Below are positions 37,203 through 46,817 of a DNA stretch of 64,000 nt, piece after piece. The notes below the pieces were generated by a model. The model did not search any database, was not told the origin of the DNA, and saw nothing but the letters and a program-made list of their open reading frames with translations. Numbering within the stretch: position 1 is the stretch's first letter; the number at the start of each line of letters is the position of its first letter. The stretch comes from Butyrivibrio sp. YAB3001 (GTDB lineage Bacteria; Bacillota; Clostridia; Lachnospirales; Lachnospiraceae): positions 38,554 through 102,553 of the forward strand of contig NZ_FOKR01000015.1 of assembly GCF_900112195.1 (NCBI RefSeq). Reading direction: 5' to 3'. Made by a program: the position numbers and the translations under genes.

Positions 37203-37232
37203 AAAGCTCACGGGATGACGTGAGCTTTTTTT
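37203..37232. terminator. bidirectional intrinsic terminator between convergent genes
   Basis: AAAGCTCACG (37203-37212) and CGTGAGCTTT (37219-37228) form a perfect ten-pair stem with a six-base loop, with a T-run to 37232. On the minus strand the same stem ends in TTTTA. It separates the GT11 gene from the minus-strand SGNH gene. The latter's stop codon (37208-37210) lies within the stem. Confidence 0.9.
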
Positions 37233-38146
37233 AAATCATCGATAAGTAATTCGGTTCTTACTTTTTCACCAATTGTACTGCAATGGTATTTTCCGTTAGA
37301 CATTAGTTCATCTTCAAAAAAGTAGTCTTCTGGATTGCTGATATATGGGATTCCAATTTTATCTTCTTCTTGAAGCTTTAGATTCTGAAATTCCTGGTAA
37401 TCACTACCAATGGCTTTTTTTAGAACAGGAGGTGATACAAAATATATTTGTGCCCCTTTAGATTCAACATATTTTTTGTACTTTTTGAGATATGTTATGG
37501 CATTATCTGATATTTTTACGTTTGTTAAGTCTATTTCAGAATATAATTCTTTATTATTCTCATAATCCATTTCATATTCGCGTTCCATGGTCATTTGACA
37601 GGTGTGGTCGTCAAAGGCATCTCTGGAGTATATTCCATGTGCCTCCTGAAATGTGGCTTTTGTCTCAGCAAATATAAAGAGATATCCTATAAAATCTTTC
37701 CAATGATTTATTGGTATATGTTTGTACATATCAATGTTTTCATCTATCCCGGTCATTATAAGGTCTTGTCCTAGATGATCAAATCCTTCTTCCCAACCAT
37801 ATTCATAGCCTAGTAAAACGATGTCTCCGGGATTTATGTTTTCTTTTGCCAGTTCAGAGTAGAATAAATGGCCAAAACCTGCATGGAGCCCGAGGTTAGC
37901 AACTTTATAGCCGGTTTGTTCTTCCAGCATATTCTGATCAAGTCCAAATGAAGATGAACTGCCGGAGACAATAATAATCTTTGGTTCATTTGTAGTTTGG
38001 AGTATTCGGTATTTATCTACTATCATGTTCTGATAAGAAGAATGAAACGTTCCCTTGGGAAAGCAGATTATACCCAGAACAGTGGTTGGAATAATAATTA
38101 AAACCATAATGATAGTTACTATAATAAATTTAAAATATTGTTTCAT
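37208..38146 (-). CDS. membrane-anchored SGNH-like protein, probable partner of the 38157 MBOAT
   Basis: About 312 residues: a signal anchor (about 5-28), then an extracytoplasmic part with VSGSSSSFG near residue 62, resembling SGNH block I. NGKYHCSTIG near the C-terminus would be the D-x-x-(Y)H block, with Asn where Asp is usual. The ATG at 38146 has GGAG seven bases before it and begins 10 nt after the MBOAT stop. This is the same MBOAT-then-SGNH order as at 2513/4036 and 19628/21061. It should act in extracellular acyl transfer, but the catalytic acid is uncertain. Its last codons and stop form the terminator stem. Confidence 0.65.
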   Translation of the reverse strand: MKQYFKFIIVTIIMVLIIIPTTVLGIICFPKGTFHSSYQNMIVDKYRILQTTNEPKIIIVSGSSSSFGLDQNMLEEQTGYKVANLGLHAGFGHLFYSELAKENINPGDIVLLGYEYGWEEGFDHLGQDLIMTGIDENIDMYKHIPINHWKDFIGYLFIFAETKATFQEAHGIYSRDAFDDHTCQMTMEREYEMDYENNKELYSEIDLTNVKISDNAITYLKKYKKYVESKGAQIYFVSPPVLKKAIGSDYQEFQNLKLQEEDKIGIPYISNPEDYFFEDELMSNGKYHCSTIGEKVRTELLIDDLKKAHVIP

Positions 38147-38156
38147 AAGTATGCTC

Positions 38157-39614
38157 CTAAAAACGGAAATATAGGAATTGCGTATCGATACTGGCATCTG
38201 TAGCTAATGCTCCAAATATGCAAATGGATATTATAACGGCTATTGACAGGCATTGAAAAAAGAAAGGCTGCGTTTGAAAAGTACGGAATATATTATATTT
38301 TTCTTGCCGTTTGATCTGTGTGTTGCAAAAAATAAGCGTAGTTATTGCGGTGACAAAGGTTGCGGTTATAGTTCCGGCGATGTTGAATAAAGCAGGATCA
38401 AACACGCTTATAAAGTTGAAAAGCAGTATCTTTTTACATATTTTTATTCCGTCACTTATACCGGAATTGAAGAATACCCAAGAAAGAGTAACCAAAATAA
38501 AGACCAAACCTCGCCTGAGTAGCACAATACTTGCTGAATTTTCATCAACATTCATTTTTTGGTAAATACTATGCTTATATGGTTTGAGGACAAGTCCAAT
38601 AATTACAAATGCCCAGTTTAGTATGCCCCATACTACAAAGTGCCAGTATGGACCATGCCAAAGACCACTAACGAAGAATATAATAAACATGTTTATATAT
38701 TTACGTAATGGACCTCTTTTATTACCACCTAGAGGGATATAAATAATATCTTTAAACCAGTCATTCAAACTGGTATGCCATCTGTTCCAAAACTCAGCAG
38801 TACTTTTTGACAGGTATGGATTATTAAAATTCTTCCCAACATCGATTCCCAGTAACATACCTATTCCACGTGCCATATCTGAATAAGAAGAAAAATCTGC
38901 ATATATGTATAATGAAAAACACATGGCACCAATAAGAATTTCAGCAGAAGAATGGTTTGCATAGTCAGTAATGATATTTGAATGGATTAGATTTAACCTG
39001 TTGGCAACCATGATTTTTTCAAATGCGCCCCAGATAAAAAGGAGAGTTCCTTTTTGTGCCAGGTCATAGGTGAAATCTCTTGGCTTTGATATCTGAGGCA
39101 AGAGATTTCGGGCTTTTTGAATTGGACCTGAAAGAACTGTGGGAAAAAAGGCTACAAAAGAAGCATATTTAATTATATTTTTTTCAGGATTGATATTGTT
39201 ATGATAAACATCGTAAAGATAGGTGATTGCCTGGAAGACCATGAAGGAAAGTCCGACAGGCAATATAATATCTATATCTGCATTAAAAAGGTGTTTGGAT
39301 AGTAATACCTCAATAACTTTATTGATGTTAGAAACGATGAAATTCGTATATTTGAACACGGCTAAAACGAAGATTTCCATTAAAAAGAAGAAATGAAAAG
39401 CAGTTTTCGACTGTCGCTTTCCTATAGAAAGCCCACCTATATACGAAATTAGTGTGACAAGAACTAATACCAGCAACATCTTGGGATTTAAATATCCATA
39501 GAATATATAACTTCCTGTGAATAAGATAATGTAGCGATATTTAGCCGGGACAATATAATAAACTGTAATAAATATGATAAAAAAAACACCAAAAATAAGG
39601 CTTATATAATTCAT
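38157..39614 (-). CDS. MBOAT family O-acyltransferase (AlgI-like), third copy
   Basis: A 485-residue polytopic protein with LPVGLSFMVFQ, YADFSSYSDMARG, and the MBOAT His at about 280 (FWNRWHTSLNDWFKD region) and 320 (GLWHGPYW). It belongs to the AlgI/PatA group that carries acyl groups across the membrane for polysaccharide acylation. GAGG six bases before the ATG at 39614 sets the start; the longer frame begins at 39626. It is preceded by the GT39-like gene (31 nt) and followed by its probable SGNH partner. Confidence 0.93.
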   Translation of the reverse strand: MNYISLIFGVFFIIFITVYYIVPAKYRYIILFTGSYIFYGYLNPKMLLVLVLVTLISYIGGLSIGKRQSKTAFHFFFLMEIFVLAVFKYTNFIVSNINKVIEVLLSKHLFNADIDIILPVGLSFMVFQAITYLYDVYHNNINPEKNIIKYASFVAFFPTVLSGPIQKARNLLPQISKPRDFTYDLAQKGTLLFIWGAFEKIMVANRLNLIHSNIITDYANHSSAEILIGAMCFSLYIYADFSSYSDMARGIGMLLGIDVGKNFNNPYLSKSTAEFWNRWHTSLNDWFKDIIYIPLGGNKRGPLRKYINMFIIFFVSGLWHGPYWHFVVWGILNWAFVIIGLVLKPYKHSIYQKMNVDENSASIVLLRRGLVFILVTLSWVFFNSGISDGIKICKKILLFNFISVFDPALFNIAGTITATFVTAITTLIFCNTQIKRQEKYNIFRTFQTQPFFFQCLSIAVIISICIFGALATDASIDTQFLYFRF

Positions 39615-39645
39615 TTGAAACCTCAAAACGATATAAATTTGATTT

Positions 39646-41253
39646 TTATTGATTTATATATTTAACATTACGAAGGTCAAAGATATATATGTCATAAGCA
39701 CCGGTAATGGCTCCATTTCTTAATTTATTTATTCCTTCGAGATAGTTTTTACATAGAAATAAGTCATTGTAACTGTGAATTATTCCGTTCGTTGGTAGAA
39801 AGAAAATATCAGGATAATCAACAGTTGCTTTATAAATACATAAATCTTTTAAATTATATCTTTCCATCTGGCCATTCCAAAAAGCACGACTCGCACAGAT
39901 CAGATAATCAACATCCATAATTTTGTATGTTTCACCATCTCTGACAGTTAATGCATCATCTAGTTCCCACCATACAGCATGTTCCTCATTGTGTACGAAT
40001 CCGCCTAATTCAAAGGCAGTATAGAAGGTTGAACCGGCATTATCTGTGGTGATGCCATTCTCATTGCAGTATTTTGCTTGGACTGAGCAGACATCCTGTT
40101 CTGTTCGTCTAGCGCATTCAGTAACGAAAACTGATGCTAATAATAATTCCGTGGCGATAATAAGACCAAATGCTGCTGAAATGAAACTGAAAACAGTGCT
40201 ACGTTTGCTAAAAATGTATGCAAAGAATAGTGCAATTAACATTATTTCCATTAGATATAGTTCAAGTCCCCAACGCAGAAAAGCACGGTTAAGAAGGCAT
40301 AAAATGGCAACTTTGATTACACCAAGAATTATTACTAAAAAACGTTTGTCTTTTAATTTGAAAATAACTATTATTCCGCCAAGCATGGCAAGAATGTATA
40401 GGATTCCACCGATATGCATATATCCGCATTGAACATAATCTATTAAATTATTTATGTATGGAGGTTTTTGGTCTATGTTTTTGTATTTCGCTATATCAAA
40501 AAAATTATTAACAAGAACCAAAGGCCCCTCTTTTATAATATTGGGGGATATTAGTATTATTGAAATCAGATATGCTGAAATTGTTTCTAAGCCTCTGATA
40601 AAAAAGTCTTTGAAACTTTTTGAATATAGCAGTATGAAAAGAGCAATAAGTATTGTTGTGGCCCCTCCGTGATATTTTTCCATTGTGGCAAATGCGGCTA
40701 CAAACGCCATTAAAAACATATATATTTTTTTCTGTGCTTCTGAATATTTTAGTGCAAGAAACATAGTCAAAGCACCGCATAGACATACATTTATGTCGCC
40801 GGTCACCTGTTTGGATATGATTATCATCTGAGGGGATATGGCAAGTAATAACGCACATATCGTTCCCCAATGTTTGAAAAGATAATTACCGATAAGAAAA
40901 ACGATAGCAATAGTTAATACACCAGCAATAGCAGTGGTAATCCTGCATACATAATATTGATCTGCATGGTCAAGACTGATACTTGTGCCGGTCAATTTTC
41001 TATGCACTAAGATTATAAATGCATTTATTTTGGCAAATGACTGTGCGGGATAGTAAAAAGTATTGTATGTGAACTTTTTTGCTGCGGCCATTTCGACAGC
41101 TGGTTGTACCATCCAGATCTCATCAGGTTGATGTATCCCATATCCGCCCCAATCATAGCCAACAATTCTTAGAATGGCGCCTATTATCATTGATATGATA
41201 AGTGTAACGATGTCTATTATATTGGAAGTGTATCTTTTTGCTTTTGAGTTCAT
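39646..41253 (-). CDS. GT39/PMT_2-like (GT-C) membrane glycosyltransferase
   Basis: About 535 residues with some eleven helices and a soluble C-terminal part of about 150. HQPDE (41-45) in the first outer loop is the typical GT39 acidic motif, and later FYYPAQ and EKYHGG loops fit this family. Such enzymes add a sugar from polyprenyl phosphate to an external acceptor. GGGGA directly before the ATG at 41253 supports the start; the frame opens at 41292. A TATAAT box lies 43 nt upstream (41296-41301), so it may head a three-gene transcript with the MBOAT and SGNH genes. Confidence 0.78.
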   Translation of the reverse strand: MNSKAKRYTSNIIDIVTLIISMIIGAILRIVGYDWGGYGIHQPDEIWMVQPAVEMAAAKKFTYNTFYYPAQSFAKINAFIILVHRKLTGTSISLDHADQYYVCRITTAIAGVLTIAIVFLIGNYLFKHWGTICALLLAISPQMIIISKQVTGDINVCLCGALTMFLALKYSEAQKKIYMFLMAFVAAFATMEKYHGGATTILIALFILLYSKSFKDFFIRGLETISAYLISIILISPNIIKEGPLVLVNNFFDIAKYKNIDQKPPYINNLIDYVQCGYMHIGGILYILAMLGGIIVIFKLKDKRFLVIILGVIKVAILCLLNRAFLRWGLELYLMEIMLIALFFAYIFSKRSTVFSFISAAFGLIIATELLLASVFVTECARRTEQDVCSVQAKYCNENGITTDNAGSTFYTAFELGGFVHNEEHAVWWELDDALTVRDGETYKIMDVDYLICASRAFWNGQMERYNLKDLCIYKATVDYPDIFFLPTNGIIHSYNDLFLCKNYLEGINKLRNGAITGAYDIYIFDLRNVKYINQ

Positions 41254-41295
41254 AATATCCCCGAAATTAAGTATATTTTTTAATGAGCGCACTTT

Positions 41296-41301
41296 ATTAT
41301 A
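41296..41301 (-). promoter_or_regulatory. candidate -10 box for the 41253-37208 operon
   Basis: The minus strand reads TATAAT here. TAGATT lies 17 nt upstream as a weak -35 (three of six consensus bases). The position, 43 nt before the ATG of the GT39-like gene, is right for a promoter. A TAGAT...ATCTA inverted repeat overlaps the spacer. Confidence 0.4.
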
Positions 41302-41368
41302 CGGCTTTTAGATCTATAAATCTATGAAATCTTGAAAATGAATGAAGAATAATTCAAGTAACTAAGCA

Positions 41369-42955
41369 TTAGTATAAGAAAATATCATAGTATGTGAATT
41401 CTGAAGGCTCATTGGCATTATTACAATCTGCAATAAAAGAGAAAAGGATGCTTATTACGCCTGAAATATCTCTTAAATCAATGGTGTATGTGTGAACAGA
41501 ATCATCATAATTGAAATCATTTTCTCTAATTTGTGTAAGGATGTTTCCATCCTTGTCATATATGTATATTGCTGGAATTCCAACTCCACATTTTTTCTTC
41601 CCCTTAAAAACCAGATAATTGTAGCATTCTTCCTTAGTCATGTTTATAAGCGTTATGTTATTTTGATGATTGTATAAGAATGCTCCAACTGAATCTATAT
41701 CATCAGGAATTTTTGTTACAGAACATATAATACGGATATTTTGGTTATCAGGGGCTGTTGTAATTGGATTGTTAGGCGAATACAAGGATGCTTTGTATCT
41801 GCTGATTTCAACGGATGGAAATCCTGTTAGTTCTTCGTTAAGCAATGCCCCGGCAAAAAAATCATATTCATAGTCCGGTTGATTGTTTAATATAGGATAA
41901 TCAAAGGAACTGATTATTTCATATTCATGCTTTAGTCTGGTAGAATAGTTTTTATCAGTAAGTCTATACTGATCATCCTTCATCCATTTTAGGATGAGAC
42001 TATTTATCCAATTACCATAGTGGTTATTGTCTCTATAATTGTTTAAGTCAGATGTTATATCGATTCTTTCATTAAATGAAAAAAGATGGATGTTTGTATG
42101 TGGAACAATCAATTCTGTCGCATACTGTAGAGCTTCAAATTGCTTATGAAAATCGTTTTCTTCATAGTGGGTATACCAGTATAAAACACTGTATGGTGGG
42201 TAAAAATAATAAAAATCAATGTCTGGATTTTTATCAGCAAGGTCAGTGACGTTTTGAGTAATATTTTTATAGATTATTTGCTTTTCTTCAAAAGACAGAT
42301 GCGTGTCTTCTGGATTATTGGGACTTATTAAACTGAATGTTTTGGGAGTTGGTATAACAGCATTTTTTCCATGTGCCCATAGATTTGATAAACTATACTC
42401 AAATGAGGTTATTCCGGGGGCAAAAGCATCGCTACGTGTTTCATCTATCATTGAAATTGTTGATTCTAATACATCGCGATTGAGTAAATATTCAACATCA
42501 TTAAAGGGATTTTTATCATAAAGATAATATGGAAATGTTCCGAGATCTGTTCTCATGGCATTGGCATCCATGATTATATGTGTCATGTCCAAGCTTCGGA
42601 TTACTATCTTTATATTAGGATTGGCATCGATGGCTCTTATTAAATTATCATTTATTTCTTTATATGTGGCACCGGAATATGGAACTTTAATAAATTGTCC
42701 GCCAAAAAGTTTTTCTGCCTCAGATGGTTTGAAGTATTCCGTCATGGATGTGCCTGTGATTATTCCGTCATAATCAAAATGTTTGCTGATGCCATCATTC
42801 TGTTCACGCTGGCTGTTGATAGTATAAAAAAATTTTTGAGACAGAGGTTTATGGTAATGAAAAAGGGGATCTACATGATAAATCAAGACACAAATAATTA
42901 TAAATGCAGTTGCTACCAGAACACTCCAGTAAATAAGCCATTTTTTAGAATTCAT
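41369..42955 (-). CDS. membrane-anchored SGNH-hydrolase-like protein, paralogue of the 4036 gene
   Basis: A 528-residue protein with an N-terminal anchor (5-26). It has HVDPLFHYHKP, then GIITGTSM with Ser70, and D-x-x-H as Asp309/His312 in DNNHYG. These match Ser70 and Asp304/His307 of the 4036 protein. Long identical stretches (FNDxEY, PGITSF, ATYKEI) prove paralogy. It also has the C-terminal extra domain. It is not next to an MBOAT but lies two genes upstream of one on the same strand. GGAG four bases before the ATG gives the start. Its role is presumably extracellular O-acylation, but the enzyme class is inferred from motifs only. Confidence 0.68.
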   Translation of the reverse strand: MNSKKWLIYWSVLVATAFIIICVLIYHVDPLFHYHKPLSQKFFYTINSQREQNDGISKHFDYDGIITGTSMTEYFKPSEAEKLFGGQFIKVPYSGATYKEINDNLIRAIDANPNIKIVIRSLDMTHIIMDANAMRTDLGTFPYYLYDKNPFNDVEYLLNRDVLESTISMIDETRSDAFAPGITSFEYSLSNLWAHGKNAVIPTPKTFSLISPNNPEDTHLSFEEKQIIYKNITQNVTDLADKNPDIDFYYFYPPYSVLYWYTHYEENDFHKQFEALQYATELIVPHTNIHLFSFNERIDITSDLNNYRDNNHYGNWINSLILKWMKDDQYRLTDKNYSTRLKHEYEIISSFDYPILNNQPDYEYDFFAGALLNEELTGFPSVEISRYKASLYSPNNPITTAPDNQNIRIICSVTKIPDDIDSVGAFLYNHQNNITLINMTKEECYNYLVFKGKKKCGVGIPAIYIYDKDGNILTQIRENDFNYDDSVHTYTIDLRDISGVISILFSFIADCNNANEPSEFTYYDIFLY

Positions 42956-43028
42956 ATTACTCCGATTATGATGATATAATTATAAAAATATAATATAATA
43001 TAAATCTTGGGGAGAATAAAATCAATAA
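42956..43028. promoter_or_regulatory. divergent promoter region
   Basis: This 73-nt very AT-rich gap separates two divergent genes. On the plus strand TGATATAAT (42972-42980) is a perfect extended -10 box, 49 nt before the ATG at 43029. On the minus strand TATAAT (42984-42979) lies 24 nt before the other start. No good -35 is seen for either. Several overlapping TATAAT-like repeats make the exact box uncertain. Confidence 0.45.
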
Positions 43029-44681
43029 ATGAACAGATTATTTGACATATTGTACTCATTGGCTGAAAAGATAATTACTATTATCTTTTCCATAATAATT
43101 ATATACTTACTGATTTTAGCAGGTTTTTCTACTACAAATGTAGAGCTTCATACAGAACATGTATTACTAGGCAAAGATTCAATTGGTTTGAATTTGCTCG
43201 TGCTGATAGCCTTTATACTGATAGCCTACATTGCGAAAAATAAGGCACCGGCTATAAAGCAACTAATAAAAGATATTAATTCACAAAAAAAGTTATATTT
43301 GATATGCCGAAATGTTTTATTGGCAGTTACAACTGTATTTGCATTAGCCTTCGTCTTTGTGGCACATAAAGAAGCAATTGGAGATCAGCATGACGTATGC
43401 GATGTGGCCTATGCATTTCGGATGAATGATCTATCTATATTTGAACCCGGAGCATATGCAAATGAACATCCGCACCAATTCGGTATAGAAATATTTATTT
43501 ATTGCTTAAGTTTTCTGGTTGGTAATTATAATTACTTGGCATTTCAGGTGCTGAATATTGTGGCACTTCTGATGATTTATCTGGTATTCGAATTCTTTGC
43601 GGAATACTATGGAGCAAGTAATATTACTAAACTTGCAGTGATATGTTTTTCTGTTGTCTTTATTCCGGGACTTATGTACACTACATTTGTATATGGGACA
43701 CTTATTGGGCTGTGCTTTTCGCTCTATGCCACGAAAAATATATTATTATTTCAAAAAACATTAAAGTACATATATGTTTTGTGGACTGTGATATGCTCAG
43801 TTTTTGCGGTATCGTTAAAGAGCAATTATATGATTTTTTTAATTGCAAATGTATTCTTATGTATTCTTATACTACTTAAAAATCGGAAACTTAGATTTGG
43901 CGTTATAGCAATTTTGCTATTATTTGTCCTTCTTTTTAATACAAAGCTGATGTATACAATAACCCAAGGAATAACAGGATTGGAGCCTGGACCTGGTTCA
44001 TCAAATCTTTCGTATGTTGCTATGGGACTTCAGGAAAACGAAGGGCTGTTTGATGGTTGGTGGAATTTTTACAATACCAGATCATACATGGATGCTGATT
44101 ATGATTCAGTTAAGCAGACTGAATTGGTAAAAGAATATATTTCAGGAAGAATTAAAGAGTTTCAAGGAAATCCACGTATGGCACTCAGATTTTTTGCAGG
44201 TAAGAATGCTTCACAGTGGAATAACCCTGATTTTGAGGTTTTTTGGGTGAACAGCGTGATGCCGGAAAGATGGGGGTATACTGAGTTAAAAGAAAGGATA
44301 GCTGCAGATAAAATACTCAGTATTCTTTTTGAGGCATTAAATTACTATCAGTTTATCATCCTTACGGGTGTTTTAATGTATGTCCTATTGGTGGATAAAA
44401 AAGAAGTATACTTATTATTCGCAATGGTATTTATCGGAGGGTTTTTATTTCATACATTTTGGGAGGCAAAGGCACAGTATACTTTGCCGTATTTTATGTT
44501 ATTATTACCTTTGTCATGTATAGGATATAGGAATCTTATCACTGAGATGATTTGTGAAAATAGCAAGCTTCAAACGAAAAGACTGCAATTATCAGTAGTT
44601 ATTTTTCTATTGTTTATTACTATAATAAAATTTGGTAATTTTAGTTTGTTAAGCGATATCTTTTGTCAGATACGTGGGTAA
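43029..44681 (+). CDS. polytopic membrane protein, putative GT-C glycosyltransferase
   Basis: A 550-residue protein with 11-13 helices. The third outer region has GDQHDV (118-123) and then a GAYANEHPHQFG loop, an arrangement I associate with GT39-like proteins of Firmicutes. Two helices precede the usual catalytic loop, unlike its neighbours. It should transfer a polyprenyl-phosphate-linked sugar outside the membrane. GGGAG lies 13 nt before the ATG. The GtrB-like gene 82 nt downstream is a plausible donor maker for it. Confidence 0.65.
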   Translation: MNRLFDILYSLAEKIITIIFSIIIIYLLILAGFSTTNVELHTEHVLLGKDSIGLNLLVLIAFILIAYIAKNKAPAIKQLIKDINSQKKLYLICRNVLLAVTTVFALAFVFVAHKEAIGDQHDVCDVAYAFRMNDLSIFEPGAYANEHPHQFGIEIFIYCLSFLVGNYNYLAFQVLNIVALLMIYLVFEFFAEYYGASNITKLAVICFSVVFIPGLMYTTFVYGTLIGLCFSLYATKNILLFQKTLKYIYVLWTVICSVFAVSLKSNYMIFLIANVFLCILILLKNRKLRFGVIAILLLFVLLFNTKLMYTITQGITGLEPGPGSSNLSYVAMGLQENEGLFDGWWNFYNTRSYMDADYDSVKQTELVKEYISGRIKEFQGNPRMALRFFAGKNASQWNNPDFEVFWVNSVMPERWGYTELKERIAADKILSILFEALNYYQFIILTGVLMYVLLVDKKEVYLLFAMVFIGGFLFHTFWEAKAQYTLPYFMLLLPLSCIGYRNLITEMICENSKLQTKRLQLSVVIFLLFITIIKFGNFSLLSDIFCQIRG

Positions 44682-44710
44682 TTTAGTTATGAGAAAGCTT
44701 TAACTATAAT
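44682..44710 (+). promoter_or_regulatory. candidate promoter before the 44764 gene
   Basis: TTTAGT (44682-44687) and a perfect TATAAT (44705-44710) are spaced by 17 nt in the gap after the GT-C gene. The start would leave a leader of about 45 nt. The -35 matches only three consensus bases. Confidence 0.4.
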
Positions 44711-44763
44711 ATCCAAGTTAGGAAAGACGAATAATTAAAAGAATATATTATGGAGTGAAAAAA

Positions 44764-45693
44764 ATGTGCAAAATTAGTTTTGTTATTCCCTGTTATAGGT
44801 CAGAGAACACTATTGCGGGAGTTATCGATGATATAAAAACAGCTATGGCTAAGCTCAAAAAATTCAGCTATGAGGTAGTACTGATAAACGACTCATCTCC
44901 GGATAAAACGGTAAATGCTATTGAGGCGCTGGTAGAACAGAACGATAATATACTAGGTATTGATATGACCAAGAACTTTGGTCAGCATGCAGCACTTATG
45001 GCGGGATTTCATTTTGCAAGTGGTGATTATGTGATCTGCCTTGATGATGATGGGCAGACGCCTCCTGCGGAAGCTTATAAGCTTATTGAAAAGCTTGATG
45101 AAGGGTATGATGCTGTTTATGCAAGATACAGGCACAAAAAGCATTCATCATTCAGAAACTTTGGAAGCCAGATGAATGAGTTTATGGCAGAAAAAATGCT
45201 TGGTAAGCCACATGATCTGTATGTTTCAAGCTATTTTGGCATAAGAAGAAATATCGTCGATGAGATACTTCGCTATGAGAATCCATTCCCATATGTTATA
45301 GGACTTGTCCTTCGTTCTACATCCAGGATTTGCAATGTCGATGTTGAGCATAAAGAAAGAACAGTTGGAACTTCCGGGTATTCACTGTCTAAATTGATTT
45401 CGCTTTGGATGAATGGTTTTACGTCATTCTCAGTTAAACCGCTTAGAATTGCCACATATGCAGGTGTGACTACAGCTATTGCCGGCTTTTTGTTCTTTAT
45501 TTACGTACTTATTGTGAAGTTTTCTCATAATCCGAATACTCCGCTTGGATGGACATCGATCATGTCAATGGTGCTCATAATTGGTGGAATGAATCTCATG
45601 GTGCTTGGCATGATAGGGGAATACATTGGGCGAATGTATATCAGTATGAATAATTCGCCACAATATGTCATAAGAAAAGTAATAAAGAAATGA
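44764..45693 (+). CDS. GtrB/ArnC-like polyprenyl-phosphate glycosyltransferase (GT2)
   Basis: A 309-residue protein with VIPCYRSE, INDSSPD and LDDDGQ (DDDG 94-97), and two C-terminal helices. This is the full pattern of enzymes that make undecaprenyl-phosphate sugars. GGAG nine bases before the ATG at 44764 supports this start rather than the GTG at 44755. Its stop overlaps the ATG of the next gene, so it is coupled with a GT4. Codon use is more GC-rich than in the central block. Confidence 0.88.
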   Translation: MCKISFVIPCYRSENTIAGVIDDIKTAMAKLKKFSYEVVLINDSSPDKTVNAIEALVEQNDNILGIDMTKNFGQHAALMAGFHFASGDYVICLDDDGQTPPAEAYKLIEKLDEGYDAVYARYRHKKHSSFRNFGSQMNEFMAEKMLGKPHDLYVSSYFGIRRNIVDEILRYENPFPYVIGLVLRSTSRICNVDVEHKERTVGTSGYSLSKLISLWMNGFTSFSVKPLRIATYAGVTTAIAGFLFFIYVLIVKFSHNPNTPLGWTSIMSMVLIIGGMNLMVLGMIGEYIGRMYISMNNSPQYVIRKVIKK

Positions 45694-46817
45694 GTATGAA
45701 AAGAAAAGTAGCTATTTTAACCAATATTCCATCCCCATACCGTGTAGATTTTTTTGCGTATTTGCAAAAAAACTTTGCAGATTATGAGTTCCACATAATA
45801 TTTCAAGCTGGGAATGGCGCTTCTTTCAGGGAATGGGAAGATGATACAGATAAACTAAGTGACGTTCATTTTCTTGACGGAAAGGCAGTGGCTGATAGGA
45901 ATACCAAATCAGATAAGAAGGAATTCTTTTTAACAAGAGGCGTTTCAGATGTGTTAAAAGAGATTGCTCCTGACGTATGCGTGATTTCCGAGTATAATCA
46001 GACAGCGATTCAAATGAGAAGCTTTTGCACTAAAAATCATATTCCGTATGTTTCCTGGACTGATGGGACGATACATTCGGAGAGGAATCTTCATTTTTAT
46101 CACAGGCTTGCAAGAAAGTATCTGATAAGCAGGGCAGCAGCTTATATTGCAAGTTCTCAGGACTCTGCCGACAATCAGATTAGTATGGGAGCTGATCCAA
46201 AGAAAATATCGATAAGTGAACTTGCGGTTGACATCCATCAGTTTGATGGTCGAGGAACAAACTATGATCCTGATGGTTATTTACTTGCTGTTGGAGGCCT
46301 CATAGAGAGAAAAGGAATAGATTTACTCTTAAGAGCTTTGGAAAAATGCAAGGATTTAAACTGGAACCTTCATCTTGCAGGCACAGGCGATGCTAAAGAG
46401 GATATAGTCAAACTTTCTGAAGAACTTGGAATAAATGACCGCATTGTTTATAGAGGTTATCTTAAGGGCGAAGATTTGATAAAAGAATATGAAGGCAGCA
46501 GCTTGTGTGTGTTTCCAACAAGAGAGGACTGTTTTGGGCTTGTGCCTTTGGAAGCAATGTGCTGCGCAGTCCCTGTTCTTGGGGCCAAGTTTGCTGCGAG
46601 CAGTAGAGATCTGATTGTGGATGGAAAGACTGGATACGTTATTGATCCATTCGATACGGATTCTTTTGCATCAGTAATAAGATTGACGTTGTCAAATAAA
46701 GAGAAGCTTGCGGAGATGTCTAAAGCCTCTAAAGAGGCGTCATTAAAATATGATTTTAAATATACTTCCTTAGGTTATATCGAAGCTATAGAAAAGGCAA
46801 TTTTGAATTCAAAGTAA
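45690..46817 (+). CDS. glycosyltransferase family 4
   Basis: The 375-residue protein begins with NIPSPYRVDFF, the typical N-terminus of a GT4 subgroup. The donor motif is REDCFGLVPLEAM, where Asp replaces the first Glu of E-x7-E, a known variant of this subgroup. No membrane helices are present. It overlaps the previous gene by four bases (ATGA). It would add one sugar on the cytoplasmic side. A 119-nt gap follows, with a TATACT at 46862 that may be a -10 box for the next gene. Confidence 0.9.
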   Translation: MSMKRKVAILTNIPSPYRVDFFAYLQKNFADYEFHIIFQAGNGASFREWEDDTDKLSDVHFLDGKAVADRNTKSDKKEFFLTRGVSDVLKEIAPDVCVISEYNQTAIQMRSFCTKNHIPYVSWTDGTIHSERNLHFYHRLARKYLISRAAAYIASSQDSADNQISMGADPKKISISELAVDIHQFDGRGTNYDPDGYLLAVGGLIERKGIDLLLRALEKCKDLNWNLHLAGTGDAKEDIVKLSEELGINDRIVYRGYLKGEDLIKEYEGSSLCVFPTREDCFGLVPLEAMCCAVPVLGAKFAASSRDLIVDGKTGYVIDPFDTDSFASVIRLTLSNKEKLAEMSKASKEASLKYDFKYTSLGYIEAIEKAILNSK

